Positions 8,529-16,368 are shown, numbered from the stretch's first letter. The stretch is DNA of 17,498 nt from Candidatus Rhodoferax randersensis (GCA_016718155.1 JADKEH010000031.1:1-17498), one strand, 5' to 3'. Made by a program: numbers and translations. Notes: generated from the letters alone by a model not told the origin.

Positions 8529-10171
8529 GGCGGTTCTTTGGCAGCAGGAAACGGTTCTCGCGCAGCGGTGAGCGGCCAGCCCAGGCGGCAGGCCGGATGC
8601 GGCCAGAAAGCCGCTTGGCAGACCCGGCCTTGGGGGGGGCAGGTGCCGTTGTCGCGGTACTGCAGCGCCGCGGCCAGGCGCGCCTCGCTGATGTCGCCCA
8701 AGGGCTTGCTGAAGTCATCAGCCACCAGGCAGCCTTTTAGCTGGTTGGCTGGCGTGCCGGTGCCGCCGGGGATGAAGCCATCCGCATAGTCGCCAAAGCC
8801 CAGGGCGTTGACGCCTTTGAACTGCACCGTGAAGTAGGTCACGCTGCAGTTGTCTTCCGGGTAAAAGCCATAGGGCTTGCCGCAGGTGGTGTCGCCGATC
8901 AGGATCACCTCGACGCCGGCGCCATTGAGGCCGTTGATGATGGCTTCGCTGGCCGAGCAGGTGCCGCTGCCGGTCAGCACGAAGACGCGTGGCAAACCCA
9001 ACTGCGGAAGGCTCTGCCCATAACCCGCCGAGAAGCCTTGCGACACGCTGTGAAACGGAATGGTGGCGCCGGCCTCGCTCTGACCAAATGGATTCTTGTT
9101 GTTGTAGATCGTCTTCTCGAATGCCTTGCCGGTGGTGGCGCCGCGCCCGGCAATCATGTAGGCCAACTCGCTGGCAATGTCGAGGTAGCCCCCGCCGTTG
9201 TAGCGCAGGTCCAGCACCAGGTCGCTGATGCCGGTGCCGCCATTGGCTGCCTTGAGCAGGTTGATGGCGGCGATCAACTGCAGCTCGGCGGTGGCGATGT
9301 GGTCGTTGAATTGCAGGTAGCCCACGCTGGTGTGGGGGGCGGGCAGGGTGCGCACGTTCTGCACCGGGGTTGAGGTCACGTTGCTGGCCGTCATGGAAAA
9401 GGTTCGGGGCGTGGTTGCGCCGGGGTCGAGCACCTCAAAGGTGTAGGACTTGCCGTCGATCGGTGAGAACAGGCCCTCGTTGATCATGTCGGGCTCGCCG
9501 TTGATGACATCCACGCCGTTGATGGCGAGGAACTTGGCGCCCCGCAGCAAACCATTGGTGGCGGCTGGCGAGCCGGGCTCGGTATACGCCACCACCGCGT
9601 TGCGTGGCGCTCTGCTGGCCAGCAGTTCGACCGAGAAGCCAAAGCCCACGCTGCTGCCAGAGCTGGTTTGTTCCAGATACTCGGCGGTGGCGTAGGTGAA
9701 GTGAAACTGGTCCTTGGGTTTGCCCGAACTGGTGACCAGCAGCGAGCGCTGGCTGTTGAAGTAGGTGTCCACCACATCGAAGTTGGTCTTGAGTTCCAGT
9801 GTGGTGCGGCTGTTGTCCGACGGGTCCACATAGGGCGCCGTCGCGCCCAGCGTGAACAGGGATGGGTCTTGCGGCACTACGTCGCTGTACCACAGGTAGG
9901 TCTCGTTCACGAAGCCACGAATCCACAGCTTCTCGGTGGTGAGTGAGCCCTGCACGTCACCATAGGGGCGGCCGGTGTAGGGGTCGAGGGTGCCGGGCGA
10001 CCTGGGCGTTTCACACTGTTGCGCGACGCTGGACGACGCGGGGATGAACGGTTCGACGTAGGTCGTGGTCGTGGGCGCGGGCTCGGCCGGGCCGGGCGCG
10101 GCGGTGCCGCCGCCGCCGCCGCAAGCTGACAGCACGACGATCAGGGTCATCGCGGAAGCAATTTTTCTCAT
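8512..10171 (-). CDS. S41 family (CtpA-like) protease lipoprotein, tail shifted at a G8 tract
   Basis: A large serine protease of the C-terminal-processing type, predicted to be a lipoprotein. The chosen ATG at 10171 gives MRKIASAMTLIVVLSAC with the lipid-modified Cys at 17 and a Gly run; an upstream in-frame start would bury this signal. A PDZ domain lies at about 174-225 (GFGFSVELL, GLLRGAKFLAINGVDVING). The catalytic core shows DLVLDLRYNGGGYLD (317-331), GTCSASEAIINGL with the probable nucleophile Ser406, and GDTTCGKPYG with general-base Lys432. The frame stays open to 8516, but after GTCPP the tail becomes atypical. Removing one base from the G8 run at 8632-8639 gives KAGSAKRLSGRI and SPLRENRFLLPK, with a stop at 8512. 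That tail resembles the usual family ending. The core is intact either way. It is divergent from the ABC operon. Confidence 0.88.
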
Positions 10172-10260
10172 ACATCTTCGCTGGTTGCGGCGATTGTAGG
10201 GGTCGGCTCGCTTGCGTCCGGCCACGGGTTTCCACGCAGGCGCGAGGACAAGCTGACCGC

Positions 10261-10266
10261 TAGAAT
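10261..10266 (+). promoter_or_regulatory. Candidate -10 box of the ABC operon
   Basis: TAGAAT lies four bases before the RutR-like operator and 58 bases before the ATPase ATG. There is no good -35 box at 17 bases upstream (AGGCGC). The call depends mainly on its position: a start site here would fall within the operator, as expected for repression. Confidence 0.3.
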
Positions 10267-10269
10267 AAC

Positions 10270-10285
10270 CTGACCATTTGGTTAG
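10270..10285 (+). promoter_or_regulatory. RutR-like operator upstream of the ABC operon
   Basis: CTGACCA, a TT centre and TGGTTAG form a near-perfect inverted repeat (six of seven pairs). It matches 11 of 14 fixed positions of the E. coli RutR site TTGACCAnnTGGTCAA, including the whole TGACCA..TGGT core. It starts 55 bases before the ATPase ATG. The downstream TetR gene is a close RutR relative, so autoregulation of the cluster is plausible. The divergent S41 gene starts about 100 bases away and could also be affected. Confidence 0.7.
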
Positions 10286-10324
10286 CTTTGTCGCCTTGCT
10301 GCGCATCAACCACTCCCTTGTTCC

Positions 10325-11149
10325 ATGAATTCACAGTCCGCGTTGCCCGGTTCGCCTGCCGCCCCTCGCGCCTTGGGCGAGCGCCTGGCGGTGGAGGTGC
10401 GCAAGGCCAGCGTGGTCTACCAGGCTACCGATGCGCCGGTGCATGCACTGTCCAATATTGATCTGGACATTGCCGAGGGCGAGTTCGTGGCCCTGATCGG
10501 CCCGTCGGGCTGCGGCAAGACCACCCTGATGCGCGTGATTGCCGATCTCGAATCCATCAGCGCCGGCCAGGTGCTGATCAACGGTGTCAGCCCGCATGAG
10601 GCGCGGCTGGCGCGGGCTTACGGCTATGTGTTCCAGGCGCCGGCGCTGTTTCCCTGGCGCACTGTGCTGGCCAACGTCACGCTGCCGCTGCAGATCATGG
10701 GGCGAACCCGCGACGAGGCCAAAGCCACGGCCCTGGAGCATCTGGCGCGCGTGGGCCTGACCGGTTTCGAGCAGAAGTACCCCTGGCAGCTCTCGGGTGG
10801 CATGCAGCAGCGTGTGTCGATTGCACGCGCGCTGTCCTTCGAGCCCAGGCTGTTGATGATGGATGAGCCCTTTGGAGCGTTGGACGAAATCACGCGCGAC
10901 CGCCTCAACGAGCAGTTGCAGCAGCTCTGGCAGCGCGAGCGCCGCACGGTGGTGTTTGTCACGCACTCGATTGCCGAGGCGGTGTATTTGTCGACCCGAA
11001 TCGTGGTGATGTCGCCGCGCCCTGGGCGCATCGTCAAGGTGATCCGCTCGCCCTTGCCCGATGAGCGCCATCTGGGCCTGCGCGACAGTACCGACTTCAT
11101 GGCCGTAGCGCACGAGGTGCGTGAGGCCCTGGCAGAAGGTCACGCATGA
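10325..11149 (+). CDS. ABC transporter ATP-binding protein, NitT/TauT type
   Basis: An intact 274-residue ATPase that would drive import by the two permeases encoded next. It shows Walker A GPSGCGKTT (59-67), a Q-loop in YVFQAPALFPWR (101-112), the signature LSGGMQQR (156-163), Walker B LLMMDEP (176-182) and the H-loop His214 in FVTHSI. The ALFPWRTVLANV segment and overall length fit the nitrate/sulfonate/taurine family, which also serves NMT1/THI5-type systems. The ATG has no clear ribosome-binding site (ACTCCCTTGTTCC before it), so initiation may be weak. Its TGA overlaps the ATG of the first permease gene. The RutR-like operator upstream suggests control by pyrimidines. The specificity inference rests on the regulator and the binding protein, not on this subunit. 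Confidence 0.95.
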   Translation: MNSQSALPGSPAAPRALGERLAVEVRKASVVYQATDAPVHALSNIDLDIAEGEFVALIGPSGCGKTTLMRVIADLESISAGQVLINGVSPHEARLARAYGYVFQAPALFPWRTVLANVTLPLQIMGRTRDEAKATALEHLARVGLTGFEQKYPWQLSGGMQQRVSIARALSFEPRLLMMDEPFGALDEITRDRLNEQLQQLWQRERRTVVFVTHSIAEAVYLSTRIVVMSPRPGRIVKVIRSPLPDERHLGLRDSTDFMAVAHEVREALAEGHA

Positions 11150-12045
11150 GTAGGTCCAGCTGGCGCGCCTCCTGGCAGCGTTTTGGCCTGCAAGGCGCGC
11201 CGGTGCTGGTGGTGCTGCTGGCGGTGCTGCTGCTGTGGTACGTCGGCGCCTGGGCCATGAACGCGCAGGGGGCCGTCGAGCGGGTGTTGCCGTCTGATCA
11301 GCCCTGGACCTGGCAAGACCTGCTTGCCGCTACTTTGAGCATGGAGCGCCCGGTGTTACCCGCACCGCATCAGGTCGCTGCCGACTTGTGGGCCAGCCTG
11401 ACCGGCTGGCCCATCGATTCGCCGCGCAATCTGTTGTTTCATGTGGCCGTCACCGGTGAGTCCACGCTGTGGGGCTTCGTCATGGGCACGGCGCTGGGGC
11501 TGCTGCTGGCGGTGGCCATCGTGCATTCGCGCACGCTGGACCGCGCGCTGCTGCCCTGGATCGTCGCTTCGCAAACCGTGCCGGTGCTGGCGATTGCGCC
11601 CATCGTGCTGGTGATCCTGGGCAGCCTGGGGTTCAGCGGCGTGGCGCCCAAGGCGGTGATTGCCATGTACCTGTGTTTCTTTCCGGTCACGGTGGCGATG
11701 GTGCAGGGCCTGCGCTCGCCGCAGCGCATCGAGACCGAGATGCTTTACACCTACGCGGCCTCGCGCTGGCAGGCGCTGTGGCTGCTGCGTCTGCCCGCCG
11801 CCTTACCGTATCTGTTTCCGGCGCTGCGGGTGGGCATCGCGGCTGGTTTGGTGGGCGCCATGGTGGCCGAGTTGCCAACGGGTGCGCAAGCGGGCCTGGG
11901 CGCGCGGCTGCTCACCGGCTCCTACTACGGCAACACGGTGCAGATCTGGTCGGCGCTGGTGATGTCGGCCTTGCTCGGGCTCACGCTGACCGCGGCGGTC
12001 GCAGGGGTGGAGCGGCTGGCGCTGCGCAACCGGAGTCAGGGATGA
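11146..12045 (+). CDS. ABC transporter permease 1, NitT/TauT type
   Basis: An intact 299-residue inner-membrane permease. A hydrophobic helix at about 19-36 (VLVVLLAVLLLWYVGAWA) is followed by a periplasmic stretch of about 70 residues. The BPD_transp_1 core begins near HVAVTGESTLWGFVMGTALG. The EAA loop that contacts the ATPase reads EMLYTYAASRWQALWLLRLP, followed by AALPYLFPALRVG and GAMVAELP. The ATG overlaps the ATPase stop (ATGA), and its own stop overlaps the second permease start in the same way, so the three genes are translationally coupled. The two different permeases would form a heterodimer. Family is certain; substrate is inferred from context. Confidence 0.95.
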   Translation: MSRSSWRASWQRFGLQGAPVLVVLLAVLLLWYVGAWAMNAQGAVERVLPSDQPWTWQDLLAATLSMERPVLPAPHQVAADLWASLTGWPIDSPRNLLFHVAVTGESTLWGFVMGTALGLLLAVAIVHSRTLDRALLPWIVASQTVPVLAIAPIVLVILGSLGFSGVAPKAVIAMYLCFFPVTVAMVQGLRSPQRIETEMLYTYAASRWQALWLLRLPAALPYLFPALRVGIAAGLVGAMVAELPTGAQAGLGARLLTGSYYGNTVQIWSALVMSALLGLTLTAAVAGVERLALRNRSQG

Positions 12046-12992
12046 AGGACGCCAACTTGCGTGCCCTGGGCTGGGTCGCGGCGGCGGCACTGGGCGGCCT
12101 GCTGTTGCTGCGGTTGCAGCGCGCGCCGCCAGCCCTGGATGTCTGGTTCTGGCTGGGCACGCTGCTGGTGGCGAGCCTGGCCGTGCTGTCGATTCGGCGC
12201 CTGGCCAATCTGGACGGGGGGCGCTGGGTCGGCACGCTGACCGCCGCCGTCTTTGGTTTGTGGGTAGTGTATTTCTGGCAGGTGCTGGTGGTGGCGTTCA
12301 ACGTGCCCAAAGTGCTGCTGCCACCACCGCTGGCGATCATCGAGTCGATGGGTCTGCATGGCACGGTGTTGTGGGGTGACTTTGTGCAAACCGTGCTGAA
12401 GGCCGTGCTGATTGGCTGGGCCGTGGGTTGCGCGGCGGGCTTCGGTGTGGCGGTGGCTATCGACCGTTTGCCCTTCCTGCAGCGCGGCCTGCTGCCGCTG
12501 GCCTCGCTCACCAGCACCATCCCGCTGGTGGCCGTGGCGCCGATTGCGGTGATGTGGTTTGGCTTCGAGTGGCCGTCCAAGGCCGCCGTGGTGGTGCTGA
12601 TGACCTTCTTCCCGATGCTGGTGTCCACGTTGGCGGGCCTGCAGGCTTCGGGCAAGCTGGAGCGCGAGCTGATGTACGGCTATGCCGCCAGTTACAGCCG
12701 CACGCTGCTGGCGCTGCGTTTGCCGGCGGCCTTGCCCTTCATGTTTGCCGCGCTCAAGGTCAACGCCACGCTGGCCTTGATCGGCGCCATCGTGGCCGAG
12801 TTTTTTGGCTCGCCCACGTCGGGCCTGGGTTTTCGGATTTCGACCGAAGCGGCCAAGATGAACATGTCGCTGGTGTGGGGCGCCATCGTGGTGGCCGCCG
12901 TTACCGGCTCGGCCGCCTACGCCCTGCTGGTGCAGATCGAGCGCCGCGCCGCCTTCTGGCACCCCTCCATCCGCGAGGGGCGTGCGACATGA
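12042..12992 (+). CDS. ABC transporter permease 2, NitT/TauT type
   Basis: An intact 316-residue permease, partner of the preceding one. The ATG at 12042 overlaps the previous stop (ATGA); the same frame stays open upstream, but that extension lies wholly within permease 1 and is not used. Three N-terminal hydrophobic segments come before the transport core, more than the usual single one. These are VAAAALGGLLLLRL, WFWLGTLLVASLAVLSI and LTAAVFGLWVVYFWQVLVV. The core includes LPPPLAIIESM, the EAA loop ELMYGYAASYSRTLLALRLP and GAIVAEFFGSPTSGLG. The binding-protein gene follows after 184 bases that contain a repeat. It is likely part of the same operon, with a possible change in expression at the repeat. 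Confidence 0.94.
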   Translation: MKDANLRALGWVAAAALGGLLLLRLQRAPPALDVWFWLGTLLVASLAVLSIRRLANLDGGRWVGTLTAAVFGLWVVYFWQVLVVAFNVPKVLLPPPLAIIESMGLHGTVLWGDFVQTVLKAVLIGWAVGCAAGFGVAVAIDRLPFLQRGLLPLASLTSTIPLVAVAPIAVMWFGFEWPSKAAVVVLMTFFPMLVSTLAGLQASGKLERELMYGYAASYSRTLLALRLPAALPFMFAALKVNATLALIGAIVAEFFGSPTSGLGFRISTEAAKMNMSLVWGAIVVAAVTGSAAYALLVQIERRAAFWHPSIREGRAT

Positions 12993-13003
12993 CCCGCCAC
13001 GGC

Positions 13004-13109
13004 CGTCATCGCGAGCGCAGCGTGGTACTCGTCATTGCGAGGAGCGCCAGCGACGTGGCAATCCATGCAGCCGGGATTCATGGATTGCTTCACTGCGTTC
13101 GCAATGACG
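13004..13109. repeat. Dispersed palindromic repeat, one partial and one full copy in tandem
   Basis: A half unit, CGTCATCGCGAGCGCAGCG, begins at 13004. A full unit follows from CGTCATTGCGAGGAGCG at 13030 to CGCAATGACG at 13100-13109, with inner GTGGCAATCCATG and CATGGATTGC. It lies between permease 2 and the binding-protein gene, where a hairpin in the mRNA could limit read-through or protect one segment from decay. Confidence 0.85.
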
Positions 13110-13176
13110 ATGTCCTTTCACGCCAAAAGCACCCCTTTGTCAGTGTGTTTCTTTCCCCCAACCCAAGGAGCTTTCC

Positions 13177-14181
13177 ATGATTCGTTCTTCCAGGTTCAAG
13201 AGCAGCTTGCTGGCCGCCGCGCTGGCTGTGTGTGGTGTGTCGGCCAGTGCCGCCGACAAACTCACGGTGCAACTCAAGTGGCTGCCGCAAGCCCAGTTTG
13301 CCGGCTACTACGTGGCCCAGAGCAAGGGCTACTACAAGGCCGAGGGGCTGGACGTGACCATCAAGCCCGGTGGCCCCGACATCTCGCCGGTGCAGGTGAT
13401 CGCGGGCAACGGCGCCGACGTGGTGGTGAACTGGATGCCCGACGCCCTGGCCGCGCGTGAGGCTGGTGTGCCACTGGTCAACATCGCGCAAGTGTTCAAC
13501 CAGTCCGGCCTGATGCTGACCTGCAAAAAGGCCAGTGGTGTCAGCAGCCCGAAGGACTTCAAGGGCAAGACCCTGGGCGTCTGGTACGGCGGCAACGAGT
13601 ACCCCTTCCTCAACTGGATGGCCAAGCTGGGCTTGAAGCCTGACACCGATATCAAGATCATGAAGCAAGGCTTCAACGTCGATCCGCTGTTGCAGAACCA
13701 GGCCGCCTGTATCTCGACCATGATCTACAACGAGTACTGGCAAGTGGTGGATGCCGGCGTCAAGGAGAGTGACCTGGTCACCTTCTTCTACGAGAAGGAA
13801 GGCGTGGCCTCGCTGGAAGACGGCCTGTATGTGCTGGAGTCCAAGCTGAAAGACCCGGCCTTTGTGGCGCGCATGGGCAGGTTCCTCAAGGCCACCTTCA
13901 AGGGCTGGAACGACGCGGTCAAGAACCCGGCCGAAGCGGCCAAGATCGTGGTGGCGGCCGACACCTCGGGCAGCGCCTCCGAGAAGGTGCAAAAGCGCCA
14001 GATGGAAAACGTGGCAAAACTCATCACCAATGCTGGCACGGCCAAGATCGGTTACCTGGAGCCGGCGGCGTTTGAGCGCACGGTCAAGGTGCTGATGACG
14101 GGCGGCAGCTCGCCGGTGATCAAGAAGGACCCAGGCAAGGCCGCCTACTCCCATGTGGTGTGGGAAGCTGCCAGCAAGTAA
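13177..14181 (+). CDS. ABC transporter substrate-binding protein, NMT1/THI5-like
   Basis: An intact 334-residue periplasmic binding protein. The signal peptide runs to about residue 25 (LLAAALAVCGVSASA). The start has a strong AAGGAG six bases upstream. The mature part opens LTVQLKWLPQAQFAGYYVAQ and has EGLDVTIKPGG, GADVVVNWMPDALAAREAG and WYGGNEYPFLNWM. These place it in the NMT1/THI5-like group that binds thiamine-pyrimidine, riboflavin-related or other pyrimidine-like compounds. ACISTMIYNEYW is typical of this group. No TPP or FMN riboswitch is visible before the operon, which argues against a simple thiamine or riboflavin role. A RutR-like regulator follows directly. A pyrimidine base or derivative is the best guess; this is an inference. 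Confidence 0.94.
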   Translation: MIRSSRFKSSLLAAALAVCGVSASAADKLTVQLKWLPQAQFAGYYVAQSKGYYKAEGLDVTIKPGGPDISPVQVIAGNGADVVVNWMPDALAAREAGVPLVNIAQVFNQSGLMLTCKKASGVSSPKDFKGKTLGVWYGGNEYPFLNWMAKLGLKPDTDIKIMKQGFNVDPLLQNQAACISTMIYNEYWQVVDAGVKESDLVTFFYEKEGVASLEDGLYVLESKLKDPAFVARMGRFLKATFKGWNDAVKNPAEAAKIVVAADTSGSASEKVQKRQMENVAKLITNAGTAKIGYLEPAAFERTVKVLMTGGSSPVIKKDPGKAAYSHVVWEAASK

Positions 14182-14190
14182 CTGGCAAGC
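14167..14190 (+). other. Imperfect hairpin at the end of the binding-protein gene
   Basis: GCTGCCAG and CTGGCAAGC around the stop codon can pair with one bulge and a seven-base loop. No T run follows, so it is a weak terminator candidate at most. It may instead stabilise the 3' end of the binding-protein message. Confidence 0.25.
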
Positions 14191-14269
14191 TTGGATTGCT
14201 AGGCCTCGGCGCGTTGCGATGGCGGGTCAACCTCGTCATGGAGATGGCCGCTTCGCTGGCGCTCTTTTC

Positions 14270-14310
14270 CATGAACCGGTCGTCATTGCGAACGAATGAA
14301 CCAGTTCATG
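14270..14310. repeat. Inverted repeat before the TetR gene
   Basis: CATGAACCGGT (14270-14280) and ACCAGTTCATG (14300-14310) are inverted arms matching at 10 of 11 positions around a 19-base spacer. The spacer carries the CGTCATTGCGAA of the dispersed repeat, so one element may have inserted into or captured the other. It does not resemble the RutR site. Confidence 0.5.
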
Positions 14311-14339
14311 TGGGCTGGGCGCGCGGCAATCCATGTTGG
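14281..14339. repeat. Dispersed palindromic repeat, partial copy
   Basis: CGTCATTGCGAACGAA at 14281 and GCGGCAATCCATGTTGG ending near 14339 mark a rearranged copy with no closing CGCAATGACG arm. It ends seven bases before the TetR start codon and fills most of that gene's upstream region. Confidence 0.6.
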
Positions 14340-14345
14340 TGACCC

Positions 14346-15011
14346 ATGAAGCCCCTGTCCCGCCAACAACTTAAGCCCGAAGTTGCGGATGACGCCGCCA
14401 AGGGCCAGATTCGCCAAGCCAACGAGGCGCTGATCCTGGCCGCCGCCGAGCGCGTGTTCGCCGGCGCCGGTTTTGGTGGCGCCACCATGGCGGCGATTGC
14501 CGAGGCCTCGGGCCTGCCCAAGGCCAATCTGCATTACTACTTTGGCGCCAAGCAGGACCTGTATCGCGCAGTGCTGGCGCGCACGCTGCAAGACTGGCTG
14601 GTGCCTACCCACGACATCACGCCGCAGGCCGATCCGAGGCAGGCGCTGGAGCGCTACATCCGGGCCAAGATGGCCTTGTCGGCGCAGCGCCCGCACGCCT
14701 CAAGGTGTTTGCCAACGAGCTGTTAGCACGGCGCCCCGGTGCTCAAAGCCCTGCTGGCCACCGACCTGCGTCACATGGTGCTGGCCAAGGCGGCGGTGCT
14801 GCAGGGCTGGATCGATGCTGGCCGCATGGCGCCAGTGGACCCGGTGCACCTGTTCTTCACCATCTGGGCCGCTACGCAAACCTACGCCGACTTTGACGTG
14901 CAGGTGGCCGCCGTGCTGGGCAAGACCGAGCTGAACGCCAAAGACTATGCGCGGGCCACCGAGCACGTGGTGGGCTTGATCTTGCGGGGGTGTGGTCTTC
15001 CAAATAGCTAA
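14346..15011 (+). pseudogene. rutR: TetR-family regulator, RutR-like, with a -1/+1 indel pair
   Basis: A regulator closely resembling RutR, the uracil/thymine-responsive repressor of pyrimidine catabolism. The N-terminal helix-turn-helix reads AAERVFAGAGFGGATMAAIA and EASGLPKANLHYYFGAKQDL. The ligand domain shows TLQDWLVP, RYIRAKMALSAQRPHAS and MAPVDPVHLFFTIWAATQTY, then ADFDVQVAAVLGK, which align in order with E. coli RutR. Near 14699 one C is missing after HAS; near 14727 one A is extra. Between them the frame reads KVFANELL, as in the family; afterwards the first frame resumes at HGAPVLKALLATDL. The first frame as given stops at 14724-14726 after about 126 residues. Both indels are 1-base and near each other, so a sequencing fault or a recent mutation is possible. 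The 3' end converges on the CNNM gene with 13 bases between. Confidence 0.85.
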
Positions 15012-15024
15012 CGCGTGGCCTCCC

Positions 15025-16327
15025 TCATGCTTGGGGCACAAGCGGGTCCGGAACTGACAAAGTCGCCAGCACCTTGTCGATGGTCTTGCCATCCATGTCG
15101 ACAATCTCGAAACGCCATTGCTCCCAGTGGACCACTTCCGCTGTTCGCGGCAAGCGCCCCGTCAGCAGCATCATCATTCCGCTAAGGGTGTGGTAGCGAC
15201 CGCGTTCTTCCTCGGGGACTTCCCTCAGGCCCAAGCGATCCTTGAGCTCGGGGACCGGGATGTGACCGTCCAGCAGCCACGATCCATCGTCTCGCTGAAC
15301 TGCCCACGATGTTTCAGGGTTGCGCGGATGAAACTCGCCGGTAATGGCTTCGATAAGGTCCTGCAAGGTAACGATACCTTGCACCTGTCCATACTCGTCA
15401 ACCACGAAGGCCATGTGCACGTCCGAGGACCGAAAGTTGTCCAGCAGCTCCATCCCTGTGAGTGTTTCGGGGACATAGAGTGGTTGTTGCAAATTACCAA
15501 GCAGGTCTGGAATCTCGCCGCGTGCCACCTTCGTTAGCAGTTGGCGAGCATTCACAACACCCACGATGTTGTCGATACTTCCATGCACAACCGGAAAACG
15601 CGCATGGTCCGAGTCGTCGATTCGCTTGAGGTTTTCGGCAAACGACAAGGCGCTTTCCAGAACCACGACATCGCCTCGGGGAACCATCAGCGAGTTGATT
15701 TGCCGGTCGTCAAGCAGAAAGACGTTGCGAACCATTGTGTGTTCGTGCGACTCGATGACGCCCGCATGGGTGCCCTCGCTCAAGACTGCATCAATTTCTT
15801 CCGCCGTCACATTGGAGCCGGTGCTCTCCTTGACTCCCAACACCCGCAAAAGGCCACGCGTGGACCCCGACAACAGCCGAACGAACGGCTTCGTCGCAAT
15901 CGCCAGCCAACTGATTGGCTTGGCGACCAGCATGGCCACCGCTTCCGGATGGGACTGCCCCAATCGTTTGGGCACCAACTCACCCAGGACGATCGAAAAG
16001 TAGGTGATCACTACCACCACCAAGCCGGTTCCCGCGAACTGGGCGTAACTCTCTTGCAAGCCCAGGACCATCAGCCACTTCGACAGGGGCGGCGCCAGCG
16101 CCGCCTCGCCAACAATGCCGTTGAGCACGCCAATCGATGTGATGCCAATCTGGATGGTCGAGAGAAACCGCGTCGGATCCTCTCCCAACTTGACCGCCGC
16201 GATGGCCGCGCTGTTACCCTCATCCACCAGTTTCGCGAGTCTGGCCTTGCGCGCTGTGACCAAGGCGATCTCCGACATCGCAAAGCGCCGTTAGCAAGAT
16301 GAGCGCAAACAGAATGAAAATTTCCAT
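15025..16327 (-). CDS. CNNM/CorC-HlyC family membrane protein with CBS domains, N-terminus frameshifted
   Basis: A membrane protein of the hemolysin-C/CorC/CNNM family, linked to Mg2+ or other cation efflux and homeostasis. From the ATG at 16278 an open frame of 417 residues covers most of the DUF21/CNNM transmembrane domain (about 1-165: STIQIGITSIGVLNGIVGEA, VVVVITYFSIVLGELVPKRL). A CBS pair follows (about 190-310: MVPRGDVVVLES, VDEYGQVQGIVTLQDLIEAI). The CorC_HlyC domain is C-terminal (about 325-405). The natural start is almost certainly 16327 (MEIFILFALILL), but bases 16285-16300 lack two positions, so the first helix runs out of frame before reaching AMSEIALV. Without those losses the family-typical N-terminus would be continuous. 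Translation could begin at 16278, but without the first membrane helix. Confidence 0.92.
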
Positions 16328-16368
16328 GCAGAGCAGGCGAATGCTCGCCCGCCAAGATTGACCGAGGA

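Noticed and set aside
10172..10324. TPP or FMN riboswitch before the ABC operon
   Set aside because: No thi-box or RFN-like conserved segments are visible in the 153 bases between the divergent genes; a RutR-like operator is present instead.
11469..12041. Upstream extension of the permease 2 frame
   Set aside because: The frame is open but overlaps permease 1, and the translation is Ala/Gly/Arg-rich noise; the ATG at 12042 with ATGA coupling is the natural start.
10331..15000. Long minus-strand open frames opposite the transporter genes (for example 10331-11143, 12036-12962, 13090-14154)
   Set aside because: All are complements of clearly identified ABC transporter genes; composition is typical of antisense frames.
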